The position numbers and the translations under genes are program-made. From Epiperipatus broadwayi (taxonomy: Eukaryota; Onychophora; Udeonychophora; Euonychophora; Peripatidae): DNA of 64,000 nucleotides. The notes beneath the pieces are model-generated. The model saw only the letters and a program-made list of their open reading frames with translations. It was not told the DNA's origin and did no database searches. Shown here in pieces: positions 63,001 through 64,000 of this stretch. The stretch spans positions 7,888,036-7,952,035 of the forward strand of contig JAQFVV010006231.1 of NCBI GenBank assembly GCA_028023455.1, read 5' to 3'. The number at the start of each line of letters is the position of its first letter. Position 1 is the stretch's first letter.

Positions 63001-64000
63001 AAGCGTTTCTAATTGTCAAAGTCAGAAATCAAACAAATGTTTTATACTTTTGTAATAGATTTTGAATATAAATAAATATACTTCTCGTAATTTTTTACAT
63101 TCATAATTAAATTTTTACATTAATTTTTTAAATTTTATAAGAAAAATAATCAAGGGAAAGTGGATAGTGCTTGTCTGTTATTCAAGACAAGTGAATGTTG
63201 GCCACTATTTGCATAACAATGACATTTAATGATAGCTAAAATGCAACTATTTTTCATAAATATTTATGATTTTATGATTACCTTTTACACTATATTGACT
63301 AATAATGTGGCTAGATTTAGATTTTTATTTAAAATATTTAATTTTAGATGAAGAAAAGACAACAGAAGTGAATAATCAGCTATTGTAATTTTTAAGATGC
63401 AAGAAATCACTGGCGTTTTCACATAATTATTGGTTGAAATATAATTTTGTTTTACTGCAGGCTATTTTTCACATGTTTTTTTTTCAATTATTAACATTAT
63501 TTAAAATTTTTTATTATATTTAACCAATTTGAATGTAAAATAATTCAATTTTTAGAAGCTAAATTAAAACAATTCTGATTATTGTATATTAATATATTTA
63601 TAATAGCTATAAATTAGCTATTATAAATTTAAAACTGTAAAAATTTTATTGGTTTTATATTTTATAGTTAAGCAAATATATTTATGAATATCATTAATTG
63701 TATAGCATAGAATATAATCATTATCATGTTTAATAGATTCTCATACTAATGTTTATGATAAATATATAATTTTATAAAGCATTTTTGAATGGCTTTTTAA
63801 GCAAATGTTTTTTGATCGACTTTTATATTTGTATAAAGAAAATATGTACATTCATATTTCATTGTTATTCTTATTAAGGAATAAAGTTATTGAATTGGAT
63901 AAATCAAAAAAAGTGCTCATATGCATAAAACAAATAATTCAAAACTAGAATTATAAAATTATAAATTCAACATTATAACACTAAAATATTTTAAAGTAAA
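60061..64000. other. AT-rich intergenic or intronic DNA, no gene seen
   Basis: No exon-like open segment with splice sites was found. A G-run lies at 62408-62419. At 62665 the sequence CAGGGTGGCTAAACTTTTAG resembles a hAT left end, but no partner end was seen. Confidence 0.5.

Overview
This is a very AT-rich window (about three quarters A+T by eye) of eukaryotic nuclear DNA. It has no dense coding, no operons and no rRNA or tRNA gene that I could find. The mixture of RTE-like and CR1/jockey-like retrotransposons, a Penelope-like GIY-YIG fragment, and Merlin, hAT and mariner-type DNA transposons points to an invertebrate animal. I cannot tell an arthropod from a mollusc or another invertebrate by sequence alone.

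Most of what can be named is mobile DNA in various stages of decay. From left to right: a degenerate RTE-like copy (1-1700); two large foldback repeats, one with a 15-bp target duplication (1808-2770, 2931-3675); a mariner-type TIR element (3721-4730); a nearly full-length two-ORF non-LTR element on the minus strand (6983-11830); a possible small multi-exon gene on the minus strand (17945-18900); a four-unit palindromic array (19594-21340); a related palindromic pair (25855-26640); a CR1-like element broken by another repeat (33060-36480); another non-LTR copy (36500-37600); a Penelope-like 3' end (37960-38640); a 5'-truncated second copy of the two-ORF family (39880-41665); a TIR element (41977-42923); a Merlin-like transposase relic (47170-47560); a head-to-tail dimer of the array unit (48296-49141); a non-autonomous hAT element with a perfect 8-bp duplication (49874-50728); and three more RTE-like pieces (52858-53850, 57755-58130, 59690-60060). 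One well-formed internal exon of an unrecognised host gene lies at 58491-58642.

The most interesting system is the dispersed ~470-bp repeat at 19.6-21.3, 25.9-26.6 and 48.3-49.1 kb. Every unit examined carries, in the same place, a sequence that fits a type I hammerhead ribozyme or a decayed version of one: CTGATGA, a short stem II, GAAA, a minimal stem III ending in TA, and CCAA/TTGG for stem I, with a second paired block further out. Tandem ribozyme-bearing units with short target duplications resemble animal retrozymes and the terminal repeats of Penelope-like elements. Here they also occur as head-to-head palindromes, and one four-unit palindrome carries a single 12-bp duplication at its outer ends. 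That suggests it was inserted as one piece.

The remaining intergenic DNA is AT-rich, with homopolymers, short tandem duplications and a 420-bp purine-only-like tract, and I see no further genes in it.
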